64,000 nucleotides of DNA from Tessaracoccus sp. MC1865 (GTDB lineage: Bacteria > Actinomycetota > Actinomycetes > Propionibacteriales > Propionibacteriaceae). Under the pieces are notes generated by a model. It saw only the letters and a list, made by a program, of their open reading frames with translations, searched no databases and had not been told where the DNA came from. The stretch is from the NCBI RefSeq assembly GCF_017815535.1, contig NZ_CP072596.1, forward strand, positions 2,759,614 through 2,823,613. The letters are read 5' to 3'. The position numbers were made by a program, and so were the translations under genes. Of this stretch, positions 46,013 to 55,449 are shown piece after piece (position 1 is the stretch's first letter; each line of letters begins with the position of its first letter).

Positions 46013-47202
46013 TCCGCAGGGGCGCGGCGCACAGGGCGCGTGACCAGCGGCAACGCCACGGCCACCACTGCGAGGGCGCCCATCACGGAGAACGCCAGGG
46101 TGTAGGAGCCTGCATCGCCGACCAGGCCTGCCGCCAGCAGGGGCCCGAGCACTCCGCCGCCCGACCAGCCCACCAGCATCAGCCCGTAGATGGCGCCGGC
46201 GTGGCTCAACCCGAAGAACTGTCCGGCCGTGGACGGCAGCACGCCGAACGCCCCGCCGTAGCAGAGGTACACCACCGCGGCGAGCGCCAGGAACCAGAAG
46301 CCCTGCGCGTGCGGCAGCAGGATCAGCGCCACGCCCTCGAGGGCCAGGATCGTGGCCAGCATCGGCAGGCGACCCAGCCTCTCCGCGACGGCGGCCCAGG
46401 CCACCCGGCCGCCACCGTTGAACAGCGCCAGCACGCCGACGATGCCCGCGGCCGCCGCGGGGGTGAAGCCACCCACGTCGACAGCGGCGCTGGCCATCAT
46501 CGAAATCAGGGAGATGCCCGCCATCACGGCGAGCATCAGGGTGCCGGTCAGCAGGTACCACTGGCCGGTGCGCAGGGCCTGGGGCGCGGTGAGGTCGCCC
46601 TCGACGACCTTCTTGGCACCGGCCGCGACAACGGGCGACACCAGGAGCGCGGCTCCGATCAGCCCCAGCACCAAGTAGGCGACGCCCAGCCAGCGGAACG
46701 CCAACGCGGGCGTGTCGGGCGTCATCGCGACGAGCCACTGCGCGAAGGGCGAGGTCACGGTCGCGCCGAAGCCGAAGCCGCCGACGGCGAGGCCGGTGAC
46801 CAGCGCGGTGTGGTCCGGGAACCACTTCTGCAGGAGTGCGACCGGCACGATGTAGGCCATGCCCAGGCCGAACCCGCCGATGACGCCGTACCCCAGCACC
46901 AGCAGCCAGAAGTGGCTCGGGGCCGTGGCCAGGGAGGCCAGCAGGACGCCCAGCCCGTAGATGACCATGCCGATGATGGCGACGGTGCGGGGGCTGCTGC
47001 GGTCCTGCAGGCGCCCGCCGATGGAGGCGCCGACGAAGATCATGCCGATGGCCGTCTCGAACGGGACGGAGGCCTGCACGTGGCTCAGGGCCATCGCCTC
47101 CGGCGCCTGCAGGGCGCGCCCGAACAGGCTCCAGGCGTACACGCCGCCGATGACCAACTGAACCAACACACCGCCGACTAGGGCTGCCCACTTCGTACGC
47201 AC
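45964..47202 (-). CDS. MFS transporter, oxalate/formate antiporter (OFA) type
   Basis: A 412-residue protein with 12 transmembrane helices. The N-terminal GGVLVQLVIGGVYAWSLFG and the loop GLGMAYIVPVALLQKWFPDHT are characteristic of OxlT-like carriers. It probably moves small carboxylates; the substrate is not determinable. GTG 47202 has TAGACT 8 bases upstream. Convergent overlap with the HAD gene. The last 18 or so residues, in the overlap, are hydrophilic. Confidence 0.88.
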   Translation of the reverse strand: MRTKWAALVGGVLVQLVIGGVYAWSLFGRALQAPEAMALSHVQASVPFETAIGMIFVGASIGGRLQDRSSPRTVAIIGMVIYGLGVLLASLATAPSHFWLLVLGYGVIGGFGLGMAYIVPVALLQKWFPDHTALVTGLAVGGFGFGATVTSPFAQWLVAMTPDTPALAFRWLGVAYLVLGLIGAALLVSPVVAAGAKKVVEGDLTAPQALRTGQWYLLTGTLMLAVMAGISLISMMASAAVDVGGFTPAAAAGIVGVLALFNGGGRVAWAAVAERLGRLPMLATILALEGVALILLPHAQGFWFLALAAVVYLCYGGAFGVLPSTAGQFFGLSHAGAIYGLMLVGWSGGGVLGPLLAAGLVGDAGSYTLAFSVMGALAVVAVALPLVTRPVRRAPADQAGSTPSVVSQARVS

Positions 47203-47220
47203 GATGGGTCAGTCTAAGCA

Positions 47221-47253
47221 ACGAACCCCCGGGCATTGCGCCCGGGGGTTCGT
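47221..47253 (-). terminator. Terminator of the Rpf-like gene
   Basis: A 14-base perfect stem, ACGAACCCCCGGGC with GCCCGGGGGTTCGT, around a 5-base loop. It lies 16 bases beyond the stop of the leftward secreted protein. The following T-tract is weak. Confidence 0.7.
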
Positions 47254-47269
47254 CAGCTACTTCAGGGAA

Positions 47270-48112
47270 TCAGGCACAGCTCCACGGCTGGAAGCCGCGC
47301 TGCGCGTAGAGGCGGTTGGCCACGGTGATCTGCTCCTCGCGGGTGGCCTGGTGCGGGTAGGCAGCGAAGTCGCCGCCGTTGACCGAGCGCCAGGTCTGCA
47401 GGTTGAACTGCAGGCCGCCGTAGTAGCCGTTGCCGGTGTTGATGTTCCAGCGGCCGCCGGACTCGCACCGGGCGATCCGGTCCCACGTCGCGGCGCGGCT
47501 CAGGTCGATGCGCTGGTTCGCCGGCAGCTGCGGGGCGGTCTCGACGGGGACCCCGGCCAGCGGCGGGGCCGCGGCCGGGATCGTCGTCACTGCGGGGGTG
47601 CCGGTGGTGGCGAACTGGATGATGTTGTTGAACTGCCACTGGTTCTCCGTGACGAACGCGCCGTCCTCGTGGGCGACCACGGAGGTCAGGGCGTAGGTGC
47701 GGCAGCCGTTGCGGCCGGTGGCGGCGGTGTCGCACTCGGTGCGCCACTGGCGGCCGTCAGTGGCCGTCCAGGTGCGGGTGCCGCCGGGCTGGCCGCCCGC
47801 GGCGAGGGGGTTGCCCGCCCACTGGTCACGACCGGAGGGGAGGTAGGTGAGGTTGTTGAACACCCACCCGTTGTGCAGGACGTGCTGGCCCTGGACCGTG
47901 GCCACCTTGGTGGTCCAGATCTCGGTGCGGCACCGCACGACGGAGTCTGAGTACTTGTCGCAGGCGGTCTTCCAGTACCGGCCGTTGACAAGGTGATTGC
48001 CCGGCGTCGTGTACATGTTCGTCTCGACGGCCTGCGCGGTCTGCGGGGCCACAAGGGCCAGCCCGAGACCGACGACGGCCGCGGAGGCTGCGGCTAGGAG
48101 GCGCTTCAGCAT
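47270..48112 (-). CDS. Secreted Rpf-like transglycosylase
   Basis: A 280-residue secreted protein. Start ATG 48112 has GAAAGGA 8 bases upstream. The signal peptide is KRLLAAASAAVVGLGLALVAPQTAQA. A cysteine-containing repeat region follows (two related units: KTACDKYSDSVVRCRTEIW and RTECDTAATGRNGCRTYAL). A Pro-rich linker leads to a C-terminal Rpf domain of about 80 residues: TWDRIARCESGGRWNI with catalytic Glu, YYGGLQFNLQTW, and the terminal disulfide Cys. It cleaves peptidoglycan and may support resuscitation from dormancy. Single gene with its own promoter and terminator. Confidence 0.92.
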   Translation of the reverse strand: MLKRLLAAASAAVVGLGLALVAPQTAQAVETNMYTTPGNHLVNGRYWKTACDKYSDSVVRCRTEIWTTKVATVQGQHVLHNGWVFNNLTYLPSGRDQWAGNPLAAGGQPGGTRTWTATDGRQWRTECDTAATGRNGCRTYALTSVVAHEDGAFVTENQWQFNNIIQFATTGTPAVTTIPAAAPPLAGVPVETAPQLPANQRIDLSRAATWDRIARCESGGRWNINTGNGYYGGLQFNLQTWRSVNGGDFAAYPHQATREEQITVANRLYAQRGFQPWSCA

Positions 48113-48141
48113 GGAGGGGGTCCTTTCGAAGTAGCGGGATG

Positions 48142-48171
48142 ACGTTAACACCCCGAGGCCCCCTTTTCCAA
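48142..48171 (-). promoter_or_regulatory. Promoter of the Rpf-like gene
   Basis: Read leftward: TTGGAA (48171-48166), an 18-base spacer and TAACGT (48147-48142), about 30 bases before the start codon. I see no clear operator or riboswitch in the 263-base gap. Confidence 0.45.
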
Positions 48172-48375
48172 AGAATTTCTCAGGATTGGCTTCAGGTTCA
48201 CCGCAATTCGCGACCTCCACAAGCGCCTTTACCCGCAGGGTCCCCGTGGGCGACTGAGAACTCTCAGCGCTCGTTCACCGACGTGAAACTCCGGCCCCCC
48301 GCGGCATCTGCCCTTCATCGGTCACGCCCCACCAGAGCGGCGGCTAGCCTGAGCAGATACCGGAAGGATTCCCCT

Positions 48376-49497
48376 ATGCGCATCAGCGTCCCCCGCGAGG
48401 TCAAGAACAACGAGAACCGGGTCGCCATCACCCCCGTCGGCGTCCAGGAACTCACCCATCGCGGGCACGAGGTCGTCGTGGAGGCGGGCGCCGGTGTGGG
48501 ATCCAGCTTCACCGACGACTCGTATCGTGATGCCGGCGCCTCGGTGGTGGCGGACGTGGACCGCGTCTGGGGCGACGCCGAGCTCGTTCTCAAGGTGAAG
48601 GAGCCCGTCGCCTCGGAGTACCGCCACCTGCGCGAGGGGATCAGCGTCTTCACCTACCTCCACCTGGCCGCGGACGAACCGCTGGTGGACGCGCTGCTCA
48701 GCTCCGGCGCCACGTCCATCGCCTACGAGACGGTGCAGAAGCCCACCGGGCTGCTCCCCCTCCTCTACCCCATGAGCGAGGTGGCGGGGTGCCTCGCCCC
48801 CCAGATGGGCGCCTACCACCTGATGAAGACGCAGGGCGGCCGCGGCGTGCTGATGGGCGGCGTGGCGGGCGTGCCCAACGCGAAGGTGCTGGTGCTGGGC
48901 GGCGGCACCGCCGGCCAGAACGCCGTCAACACCGCCCTCGGCATGAACGCCGACGTGACCATGCTGGACACCGACATCGACAAGCTGCGCCAGGCCTACT
49001 GGCGCTGGGACAACCGGGTGCACGGCCTCCGCTCGTCCGAAATGGCCATCCGGGAGCACCTGCCGCAGGCGGATCTGGTGATCGGCACCGTCCTGATCCC
49101 AGGCGCCCGGGCACCGCGCCTGGTCACCAACGAGATGGTGGCCACCATGAAGCCGGGCTCGGTGCTGGTGGACGTGTCCATCGACCAGGGCGGCTGCTTC
49201 GAGGACAGCCGGCCCACCACGCACGACGACCCCACCTACCAGGTGCACGGCTCCACCTTCTACTGCGTGGCCAACATGCCCGCGATGGTGCCCAACACCT
49301 CGACGTGGGCGTTGACCAACGCCACGCTGCCCTACGTGGAGCGGATCGCCGAGCACGGCTGGCGCGAAGCCATGCGTATCGACGCAGCGCTGGCGAAGGG
49401 TCTGGCGACGCACGCCGGGCGGCTCACGTCGCAGCCGGTGGCCGAGGCCTTCAACCGTGACTGGGCCCCCGTCGAGGACGTGCTCGCAGACGCCTGA
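48376..49497 (+). CDS. ald: Alanine dehydrogenase
   Basis: A 373-residue NAD-dependent enzyme interconverting alanine and pyruvate plus ammonia. The N-terminus is MRISVPREVKNNENRVAITP; catalytic Lys is in LVLKVKEP near 74 and His in YLHLAAD near 95; the nucleotide fold is VLGGGTAGQNA near 175. Start ATG 48376 has GGAAGGA 8 bases upstream. TAGCCT lies about 30 bases upstream and can serve as the -10. Confidence 0.96.
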   Translation: MRISVPREVKNNENRVAITPVGVQELTHRGHEVVVEAGAGVGSSFTDDSYRDAGASVVADVDRVWGDAELVLKVKEPVASEYRHLREGISVFTYLHLAADEPLVDALLSSGATSIAYETVQKPTGLLPLLYPMSEVAGCLAPQMGAYHLMKTQGGRGVLMGGVAGVPNAKVLVLGGGTAGQNAVNTALGMNADVTMLDTDIDKLRQAYWRWDNRVHGLRSSEMAIREHLPQADLVIGTVLIPGARAPRLVTNEMVATMKPGSVLVDVSIDQGGCFEDSRPTTHDDPTYQVHGSTFYCVANMPAMVPNTSTWALTNATLPYVERIAEHGWREAMRIDAALAKGLATHAGRLTSQPVAEAFNRDWAPVEDVLADA

Positions 49498-49512
49498 AGC
49501 CCGGCAGGCGGC

Positions 49513-49869
49513 TCAGCCCGCGAGGAACGGTGCGACGGCGGCCTTGGGCCGTCCGATGATCGCGCGGTCTCCGCGGATCAGCACGGGGCGCTGTGCCATT
49601 TCCGGGTGCTCAGCCAGCACCTTGGCGACCTGCTCGGCGGTGCGGACGTCGTCGTCGGACAACGTGCTGCAGTTGAAGTTGGCGTCGCGGCGGACCAGGT
49701 CCGTGGGGTCGCCGTCGAGCTTGGCGATCACCTCGAGCCACTCCTCCTCGGTGAGCGGCACCTTGACGTAGTTGCGCACGGTGAGCGCGAACGGCGACGC
49801 CTCTGCCGCCTCGAGCGCGGCGCGCGAGGTGGAGCAGCGCGGGTTGTGGAGGATGGTCAGCTCTGACAT
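49513..49869 (-). CDS. ArsC-family reductase
   Basis: A 118-residue thioredoxin-fold protein of the glutaredoxin-coupled arsenate reductase family: active-site Cys12 in NPRCSTSR, the segment LVRRDANF and the C-terminal RPVLIRGDRAIIGRP with anion-binding Arg residues. No ars genes are nearby, so the true substrate may not be arsenate. AGAAGGGG precedes the ATG. Confidence 0.88.
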   Translation of the reverse strand: MSELTILHNPRCSTSRAALEAAEASPFALTVRNYVKVPLTEEEWLEVIAKLDGDPTDLVRRDANFNCSTLSDDDVRTAEQVAKVLAEHPEMAQRPVLIRGDRAIIGRPKAAVAPFLAG

Positions 49870-49994
49870 GGTCGCCCCTTCTCTCTGATCACCGCCAACC
49901 TACCGCCGACCCGCGACGATCCCAGGGATAACAATCCGGTTGCTGTTGGCCGCGGGGCGGGGCCGACCGGAGGGCACGGCCCCAGACTTGGAAG

Positions 49995-50585
49995 ATGAGG
50001 ACACGGTCAATGCTGATGGTGCTGCTGCTGCTCGCCGGGATCGGCGTCGTGAGCTGGCAGCAGGCCCCGCGCGCGGCCGCGTGCAGCTGTGTGGCCCAGT
50101 CGGTCACGGAACACGCCGAGAGCGCGGACCTGGTTGCGGAGGGCGTCGTGGTGGGTGTGGACCGGCCCGAGAACCCTCAGAGCTCCATGGATGACGCCAC
50201 CTACACCGTCGAACTCACCCGCTTGTGGAAAGGCCCCGAGGCCCCCCAGGTGGCCGTGCTCTCCCCGGTCAGCGGCGCGAGCTGCGGCCTGGAGGGACTC
50301 TCCGAGGGCATGACCATCGCGCTGTTCTCCCGCGACGACAACGGCGTGTGGCGATCAGACCTCTGCGACGGCACCGGCCCCATGACCGAGGCGATGGCCG
50401 CGGAACTGACCACCGCGGAGGGCGAGCCGACGGTGCTCACCCCGTCGGCCGACTCCTCGACGGCGCCCTCCCCCGGCCCCGACAACGGCAGCCCGGCGGT
50501 CCTCTACGCGGCGCTGGGGGTGGCCGCGGCCGCGCTGCTGGCGCTGGTCGTGCTCGGTTGGGCGCGCCGCCGTCGCTCCGACTAG
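49995..50585 (+). CDS. Secreted TIMP-like protein with C-terminal anchor
   Basis: A 196-residue protein. The signal peptide (MLMVLLLLAGIGVVSW) is followed by ACSCVAQSVTEHAESADLV, where a Cys-x-Cys at the mature N-terminus and the beta-rich body resemble bacterial netrin/TIMP-like domains. A low-complexity Ser/Pro/Asp linker, one transmembrane helix (AALGVAAAALLALVVLGWA) and RRRR complete it, so the domain faces outward. Function unknown. It overlaps the convergent DUF4126 gene by 4 bases. Confidence 0.7.
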   Translation: MRTRSMLMVLLLLAGIGVVSWQQAPRAAACSCVAQSVTEHAESADLVAEGVVVGVDRPENPQSSMDDATYTVELTRLWKGPEAPQVAVLSPVSGASCGLEGLSEGMTIALFSRDDNGVWRSDLCDGTGPMTEAMAAELTTAEGEPTVLTPSADSSTAPSPGPDNGSPAVLYAALGVAAAALLALVVLGWARRRRSD

Positions 50586-51175
50586 ACGGCCGCCGGCGGC
50601 GCTGTCCAGCGCTGCTTGAGCCAGCGCCACCCCCGTCGGATCCTGGCCATCATCGCCAACGCGAGCCAGATCATCAGGGCCAGCAGGACCGCGGCCACGA
50701 CCGCGGCCATCACGGGGAACAGCACTGCGAGGGTGGTGACGCCGACCACCCCGATGTCGCCGGCGACCGAAGCGGTCACGTTCGAGACCGGCTCCGGCGA
50801 GCTGTTGACGGCCAACCGGATCCCCGCCTTCGAGAGGTGGCTGAGCAGTGCCGTGACGCCGCCCACCGCGGCGAGCGAGATGGTGAGGAGGTCGCCGTTG
50901 GCGCCCGCGATCAGGGCGCCGATCACCGCGCCCGCCACCGGGCGGATGACGGTGGAGGGCACGTCCCAGACCGAATCGATGACCGGCACCTTGTCGGCCA
51001 CCAGTTCCACCAGGGCGAGGATGCCCATGACGATCAGGACGTCGGTGCGCTGGAACCCCTCAGGGACTCCGCCGGTGTTCAGGAAGCGCCCGAGGATGCC
51101 GAGGATGAACACAGTGGCGTACGCGTTGATGCCCGAGGCCCAGCCCGAGGCGAAGGTCATTGGCAGCAGTTCCAT
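50582..51175 (-). CDS. DUF4126 membrane protein
   Basis: A 197-residue protein with about five transmembrane helices. The N-terminal FASGWASGINAYATVFILGILGR and the KVPVIDSVWDV segment fit DUF4126. The C-terminus is basic (RRGWRWLKQRW). The biochemical role is unknown. Its stop overlaps that of the convergent gene. Confidence 0.8.
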   Translation of the reverse strand: MELLPMTFASGWASGINAYATVFILGILGRFLNTGGVPEGFQRTDVLIVMGILALVELVADKVPVIDSVWDVPSTVIRPVAGAVIGALIAGANGDLLTISLAAVGGVTALLSHLSKAGIRLAVNSSPEPVSNVTASVAGDIGVVGVTTLAVLFPVMAAVVAAVLLALMIWLALAMMARIRRGWRWLKQRWTAPPAAV

Positions 51176-51249
51176 GCGTTGAAGTATGCGTCGCGGGCAC
51201 GCTCAGCAACAGGCCTGCAGGCCGGGATCAGGGGGAAATGGGGGCCGGC

Positions 51250-52224
51250 TCAGTCCTCTGCGGGGGTCCAGCCTGCCGGCATCTGGACGAGCAACCCACC
51301 GTCCTCCACCTGCACCAGCAGCGACCTGATCTCCCCGAAGTGGTCGCCGTCGAGTTCGATCTCCTCCGGCCGGTGGAAGGTGATCTCGATCTCGCGGCAC
51401 TGCTGGTAGTTCAGCTCGCGGCTGCGGTCGCGCTGCTTGCGGACGAATTCGCTGCGGGTGCGGTGCAGGATGGCGTTGTCCACCAGCACCTTCCAGGCCA
51501 CCCTGGGCCAGCCGAAGACGCCGCGGGGGAAGACGCCGACCACGTCCAGCACACCGTCGTCGACGGCCGCGTCCGGCAGCAGCAGCACGTTGCCGCCGAT
51601 GGAGCCGCAGTTGCCGATCAGGATGGTGTGCAGGCGGGCGCGCTCGGGTTCGGATTCGTCGAGCCGGTAGGTGAGCCGCATGCGATGGTTGCGGAACAGC
51701 GCCTCGACGCCTGCCTTCACGTACGCGAGCATGCCCACGCGCTTCTTCAGCTTCTCGTCGGTGGTCGACATGATCTGCGCATCCAGCCCCACCCCCGCGG
51801 CCACGAGGAAAACGCGTTCCTCCTCGTCGCCGTTGGGGCGGACCCAGCGGGCGATGCCGAGGTCCACCTTGCGGGGCTTTCCGTTGAAGGCCGCGTCGAC
51901 GGACTCCGGCAGGTTGTCGAGGGTGAGGTCCAGGTTGCGGGCGAGCAGGTTGCCCGTGCCCTGCGGCGCGAGCGCCAGCGGGACCCCGCTGTCGCGCAGC
52001 CCTTCGGCGACGCAACGGATGGTGCCGTCGCCCCCCACGCCGAGCACCACGTCGACGCCCTTCTCGACGGCCTCGCGCGCCATCCCGACTCCGGGGTCGT
52101 CCTCCTCGGTCTCCAACCAGAGGACCTCCCCCCAACCCGCTTCGACGCGTGCCGGCTCGACGACCGCCTCGAGGTCGGCGCGGTCGATCTTGGTGGGGTT
52201 GAAGATCACGGCGAGAGTGCTCAT
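51250..52224 (-). CDS. Diacylglycerol kinase-like lipid kinase
   Basis: A 324-residue member of the DAGK catalytic family (DgkB/YegS/LCB5). Start ATG 52224 gives MSTLAVIFNPTK. The ATP-binding GGDGTIRCVAEGL lies near residue 62 and APQGTGNLLARNLDL near 87. The C-terminal beta-sandwich contains a metal-site-type IGNCGSIGGN and LLPDAAVDDGVLDV. It probably phosphorylates diacylglycerol or a related lipid. No ribosome binding site is obvious. Confidence 0.88.
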   Translation of the reverse strand: MSTLAVIFNPTKIDRADLEAVVEPARVEAGWGEVLWLETEEDDPGVGMAREAVEKGVDVVLGVGGDGTIRCVAEGLRDSGVPLALAPQGTGNLLARNLDLTLDNLPESVDAAFNGKPRKVDLGIARWVRPNGDEEERVFLVAAGVGLDAQIMSTTDEKLKKRVGMLAYVKAGVEALFRNHRMRLTYRLDESEPERARLHTILIGNCGSIGGNVLLLPDAAVDDGVLDVVGVFPRGVFGWPRVAWKVLVDNAILHRTRSEFVRKQRDRSRELNYQQCREIEITFHRPEEIELDGDHFGEIRSLLVQVEDGGLLVQMPAGWTPAED

Positions 52225-52274
52225 GTCCCTAGTGTGGCCGTTCCCGGGGCGGCTCGGGTCGATTGGCAAGGGGC

Positions 52275-54659
52275 TCAGTCCTCCCACACCGGGACGTCGC
52301 GGGGTTCGAGGACGCCTTCCTGCAGCACCACGATGGCCCAGGGCTCCACAGTGGTGGCCCCTTCCATGATCATTCCCTCGCCCTCCTGCCAGTAGTTGTG
52401 CGCGGGCTCGGCCCATGACGCGGTGTCGATGAGGCGGCGCAGGACGCACCCCTCGGCGGGCATCGGCAACGTGAAGTCGATGGGGTGCTCGGCCATGTTG
52501 ATCAGCACCCAGAAGTCGTCGCCGGGGTTGTTGATGCGCACCGCCACGGCCCGGTGGCCCTCCTCCGGGTAACCGTCGCCCGTCGGCGTGGAGAACAGGT
52601 AACTGACGTCCCTGTTGTCGGGGATGAGGTCACCCCAGTGGGTCTGCTGCAGCGCCTCGTGACGCTGCCGGAGATTGGCGATGAAGGTGGCGAACCGGAA
52701 CAGCGAGTTGGCATCGTCCTGGTTGTCGAAGCGCCCGAAGTTGTCGTGGTAGGCCGCGTCGACGCCTGCCTCGACGTCGACGAGGTGGGGCGCCGCCGTC
52801 GGGATCATGGCGTAGTTGTTCAGCATGGCCAGCGAGTCGAGCTCCCAGGGGTTGTTGTTGCCGTTCTGGGTGCGGCCGAACTCGTCGCCGGCCACCACCA
52901 TCGGCACGCCGCGGGAGAAGAACAGGATGGTCCACAGGTTGCGCACCCGCTGGCGGCGCAGCGCCTGGGAGCCACCCGAATCCCAGGACAGGTTGTTGTC
53001 GGAGCCGCCGTCGGAGGGCCCGAACGGGTATGGCTGGTCGTTGTTCTTCTCCTGGTAGCTGACGAGGTCCACCATGTTGAAGCCGTCGTGCGCGTCGACG
53101 AAGTTGATGGACTTCTGCGCGCCGCCCGAGTCGTGGAAGTGGTGGTAGTCGCCGTTCATCATGTCGAGGAAGTCACGCATGTTGGCGTCGCCCTTGCTGA
53201 AGCGGCGCACCGCGTCGCGGTACCGGCCGTTCCATTCGCCCCAGCCGCGCGGGAAGTTGCCCACCTCGTAGCCCCACAGGTCCCACGCCTCGGCGATGAC
53301 CTCGATGTGCTCACTGGCGGCGAAGTCCGCGATGGCGACCAGCAGCGGGTGGTCCGTGAAGAACCGCTTCTGGTTGGCCCAGTCCTCCGGGTGCGCCTCG
53401 TCCGGTTTGCGGCCCAGCACGGTGGCAAGGTCGAAGCGGAACCCGTCGACGCCCATGTCCGTGGTCCAGTAGCGCAGCGAGTCCAGCACCAGCCTGCAGG
53501 CGGCGTCCGACGAGAAGTTGAGCTGGTTGGAGGTGCCGGTGGCGCCGTCGACCAGCACGAAATCGGCGGTCATCTGGTAATAGTCGGCCGTGGCGAAGCC
53601 GCCCAGCGAGGTGAAGCCGGTGCTGTTGACGTCGCCGTCCCAGTTGCCGCCCTCGGCCGTGTGGTTGTAGACGACGTCGAGGTAGACCTCCATGCCGACG
53701 GCGTGGAAGGCGGAGACCATCTCCTTGAACTCCCGCGTCGGGCCGCCGTAGCTCTGGTCCGACGAGTAGCCGCGGTGGGGCGCGAAGTAGCTCAGCGTCA
53801 TGTAGCCCCAGGCGTTGGTGTAGCCGCGGCGGGCGGATTCCGACGCGTTGGTCTGCTGCAGCGGGAGCAGTTCGACGGTGGTGAAGCCCAGCGCCTTCAG
53901 GTAGGGCGCCATCATGCCGGCGCCCTTGTAGGTGCCGCGATACTCGTCGGGGATGCTCTGGACCCCCTCGTAGCCGGGCTCGTCCTTCAACAGCTCGCTC
54001 AGCCGGCAGACGGACGGGTGCCCGGTGAGCTGCGGCACCGAGACCTCGTAGATGGCCGACTTCTCGGGGGGCAGGTGGGGTGTGTCGACCATGGGGGTGT
54101 AGTCGGTGATCACGATGCCCTTCGGCGCCTGGCGGGCGGTGTCGACCGAGCGCCGCGTGGGCAGCGGTTCTTCGGGCTCGACGTCCTCGACGGCCGGGGT
54201 GGGGTCGACCTCCGCAGGGCCGGTGCCGAACACCTCATCGTTGCCGTGCTCGAGGATGCTGTCGGAGAAGACGTTGTGGCTGATCTCGCGCGCATAGGGG
54301 TCGAACAGCACCTTGTTCGGGTTGAACCGGTTGCCGTCCTCGTCCATGTCCGCCTCGAAGCCCTCCTCCGTGCCGGGCTCCCAGGTGTCGACGTAGGGCC
54401 AGTTGCGGCCCCAGACCCGATAGCCGTACAGGGCCCCGAGCGGCAGGCCCTGGATGTTGGCGCGCCAGATCCCGTCCGGCCCCTTGGCGGGGAGGAAGGT
54501 GTGGGACGCGTCGGCGCCCAGCGCCTCCGGATAGATCTCCAGTTGGACGCGGGTGGCGGCCGGGGCGTGGACGGCGAACGTGATGCCTTCCGCCGAAGGG
54601 CTTGCTCCGAGCGGCCAGTCCGCGGTGGGCCAGCCGGGTTCGTCGAGTGCGATGATCAT
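52275..54659 (-). CDS. GH13 isoamylase-type glycogen debranching enzyme
   Basis: A 794-residue enzyme. Start ATG 54659 is preferred over upstream in-frame codons because the CBM48-like domain begins right after it (GITFAVHAPAATRVQLEIYP). The GH13 catalytic barrel shows region I DVVYNHTAEGG, region II GFRFDLATVLG with the nucleophile Asp, region III EVIAEAWD with the acid Glu and region IV FVDAHDGFNM. An insert of about 60 acidic residues lies between the N-terminal module and the barrel. It hydrolyses alpha-1,6 branches of glycogen. Confidence 0.9.
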   Translation of the reverse strand: MIIALDEPGWPTADWPLGASPSAEGITFAVHAPAATRVQLEIYPEALGADASHTFLPAKGPDGIWRANIQGLPLGALYGYRVWGRNWPYVDTWEPGTEEGFEADMDEDGNRFNPNKVLFDPYAREISHNVFSDSILEHGNDEVFGTGPAEVDPTPAVEDVEPEEPLPTRRSVDTARQAPKGIVITDYTPMVDTPHLPPEKSAIYEVSVPQLTGHPSVCRLSELLKDEPGYEGVQSIPDEYRGTYKGAGMMAPYLKALGFTTVELLPLQQTNASESARRGYTNAWGYMTLSYFAPHRGYSSDQSYGGPTREFKEMVSAFHAVGMEVYLDVVYNHTAEGGNWDGDVNSTGFTSLGGFATADYYQMTADFVLVDGATGTSNQLNFSSDAACRLVLDSLRYWTTDMGVDGFRFDLATVLGRKPDEAHPEDWANQKRFFTDHPLLVAIADFAASEHIEVIAEAWDLWGYEVGNFPRGWGEWNGRYRDAVRRFSKGDANMRDFLDMMNGDYHHFHDSGGAQKSINFVDAHDGFNMVDLVSYQEKNNDQPYPFGPSDGGSDNNLSWDSGGSQALRRQRVRNLWTILFFSRGVPMVVAGDEFGRTQNGNNNPWELDSLAMLNNYAMIPTAAPHLVDVEAGVDAAYHDNFGRFDNQDDANSLFRFATFIANLRQRHEALQQTHWGDLIPDNRDVSYLFSTPTGDGYPEEGHRAVAVRINNPGDDFWVLINMAEHPIDFTLPMPAEGCVLRRLIDTASWAEPAHNYWQEGEGMIMEGATTVEPWAIVVLQEGVLEPRDVPVWED

Positions 54660-54804
54660 CCCTCGATTGTGGCAAACACTGGGGCCGCCCAGTAAAACAC
54701 GCCTCATCCTGCGGCAGGCCGTACCCCGGCGGCGCCACCCCACACCATGAAAATTCTCCTCGGACGGGCACTCCGAGGGTCCCGCGGCGCCGTAGTCTCT
54801 CAGG

Positions 54805-55449
54805 ATGTACAGGCACGTCTTCTGGGACCTGGGCGGGACGCTCGTCGACACCTATCCGGCGCTCGACGCGGCACTGGCCGACGTGGTGCGCAGCCACGGC
54901 CTCGAACTGTTGGATTCAGAGGTGGCGATGCTGACGCGCAGGTCGACGGGCGAGGCCATCGCCGCGCTGAGCGGGCGCTTCGACCTGCCGGAGTCGGAGT
55001 TCGAGGACGCCGAGGCTGCCTTGAAGACGCGGTGGAGGTCGGCTCCCCCGCCGGCCATGCCCGGCGCCCGGGAACTGCTGCGCGATGTCTCCGCGGCGGG
55101 CGGTCTCAACCTCGTGGTGACACACCGCGACCGCAGTTCCGCCCAGACGCTGCTGGACGGGCTGGGACTCGTGGTCGACGACCTCATCTCCACCTCCGAC
55201 GGCCACCCGCGCAAGCCTGACCCCCAGCTGTACCTGATGCTGATGGAGCGGCACGGGCTGGACCCGGCGGACTGCCTGAGCGTGGGCGACCGGCCGATCG
55301 ACGCGGAGGCCGCCATGGCGGCGGGGATGACGGCGGCCACGGTGGAGTCGGCTGCTGCTCCCGTCGACGACGCGGCCGAGCACTCAGTCGCCCACCTGGA
55401 CGACCTGCGCCCGCTCCTGGGCCTCGATTCTCGGCCGCACGGGGCCTAG
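54805..55449 (+). CDS. HAD-superfamily phosphatase (PGP-like)
   Basis: A 214-residue HAD-IA protein: motif I VFWDLGGTLVDTYPAL, motif II LVVTHRD, motif III Lys in HPRKPDPQLY and motif IV CLSVGDRPIDAEAA. It resembles phosphoglycolate phosphatase-like enzymes, but the motif I Asp-x-Asp is Asp-x-Gly. TAGTCT (54793-54798) lies exactly 6 bases before the ATG. It overlaps the convergent kinase gene by 4 bases. Confidence 0.88.
   Translation: MYRHVFWDLGGTLVDTYPALDAALADVVRSHGLELLDSEVAMLTRRSTGEAIAALSGRFDLPESEFEDAEAALKTRWRSAPPPAMPGARELLRDVSAAGGLNLVVTHRDRSSAQTLLDGLGLVVDDLISTSDGHPRKPDPQLYLMLMERHGLDPADCLSVGDRPIDAEAAMAAGMTAATVESAAAPVDDAAEHSVAHLDDLRPLLGLDSRPHGA

Noticed and set aside
52485-54695. A 736-codon rightward open frame opposite the debranching enzyme
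   Set aside because: Val/Gly/Arg-rich shadow of a GH13 gene whose four catalytic regions are all on the minus strand.
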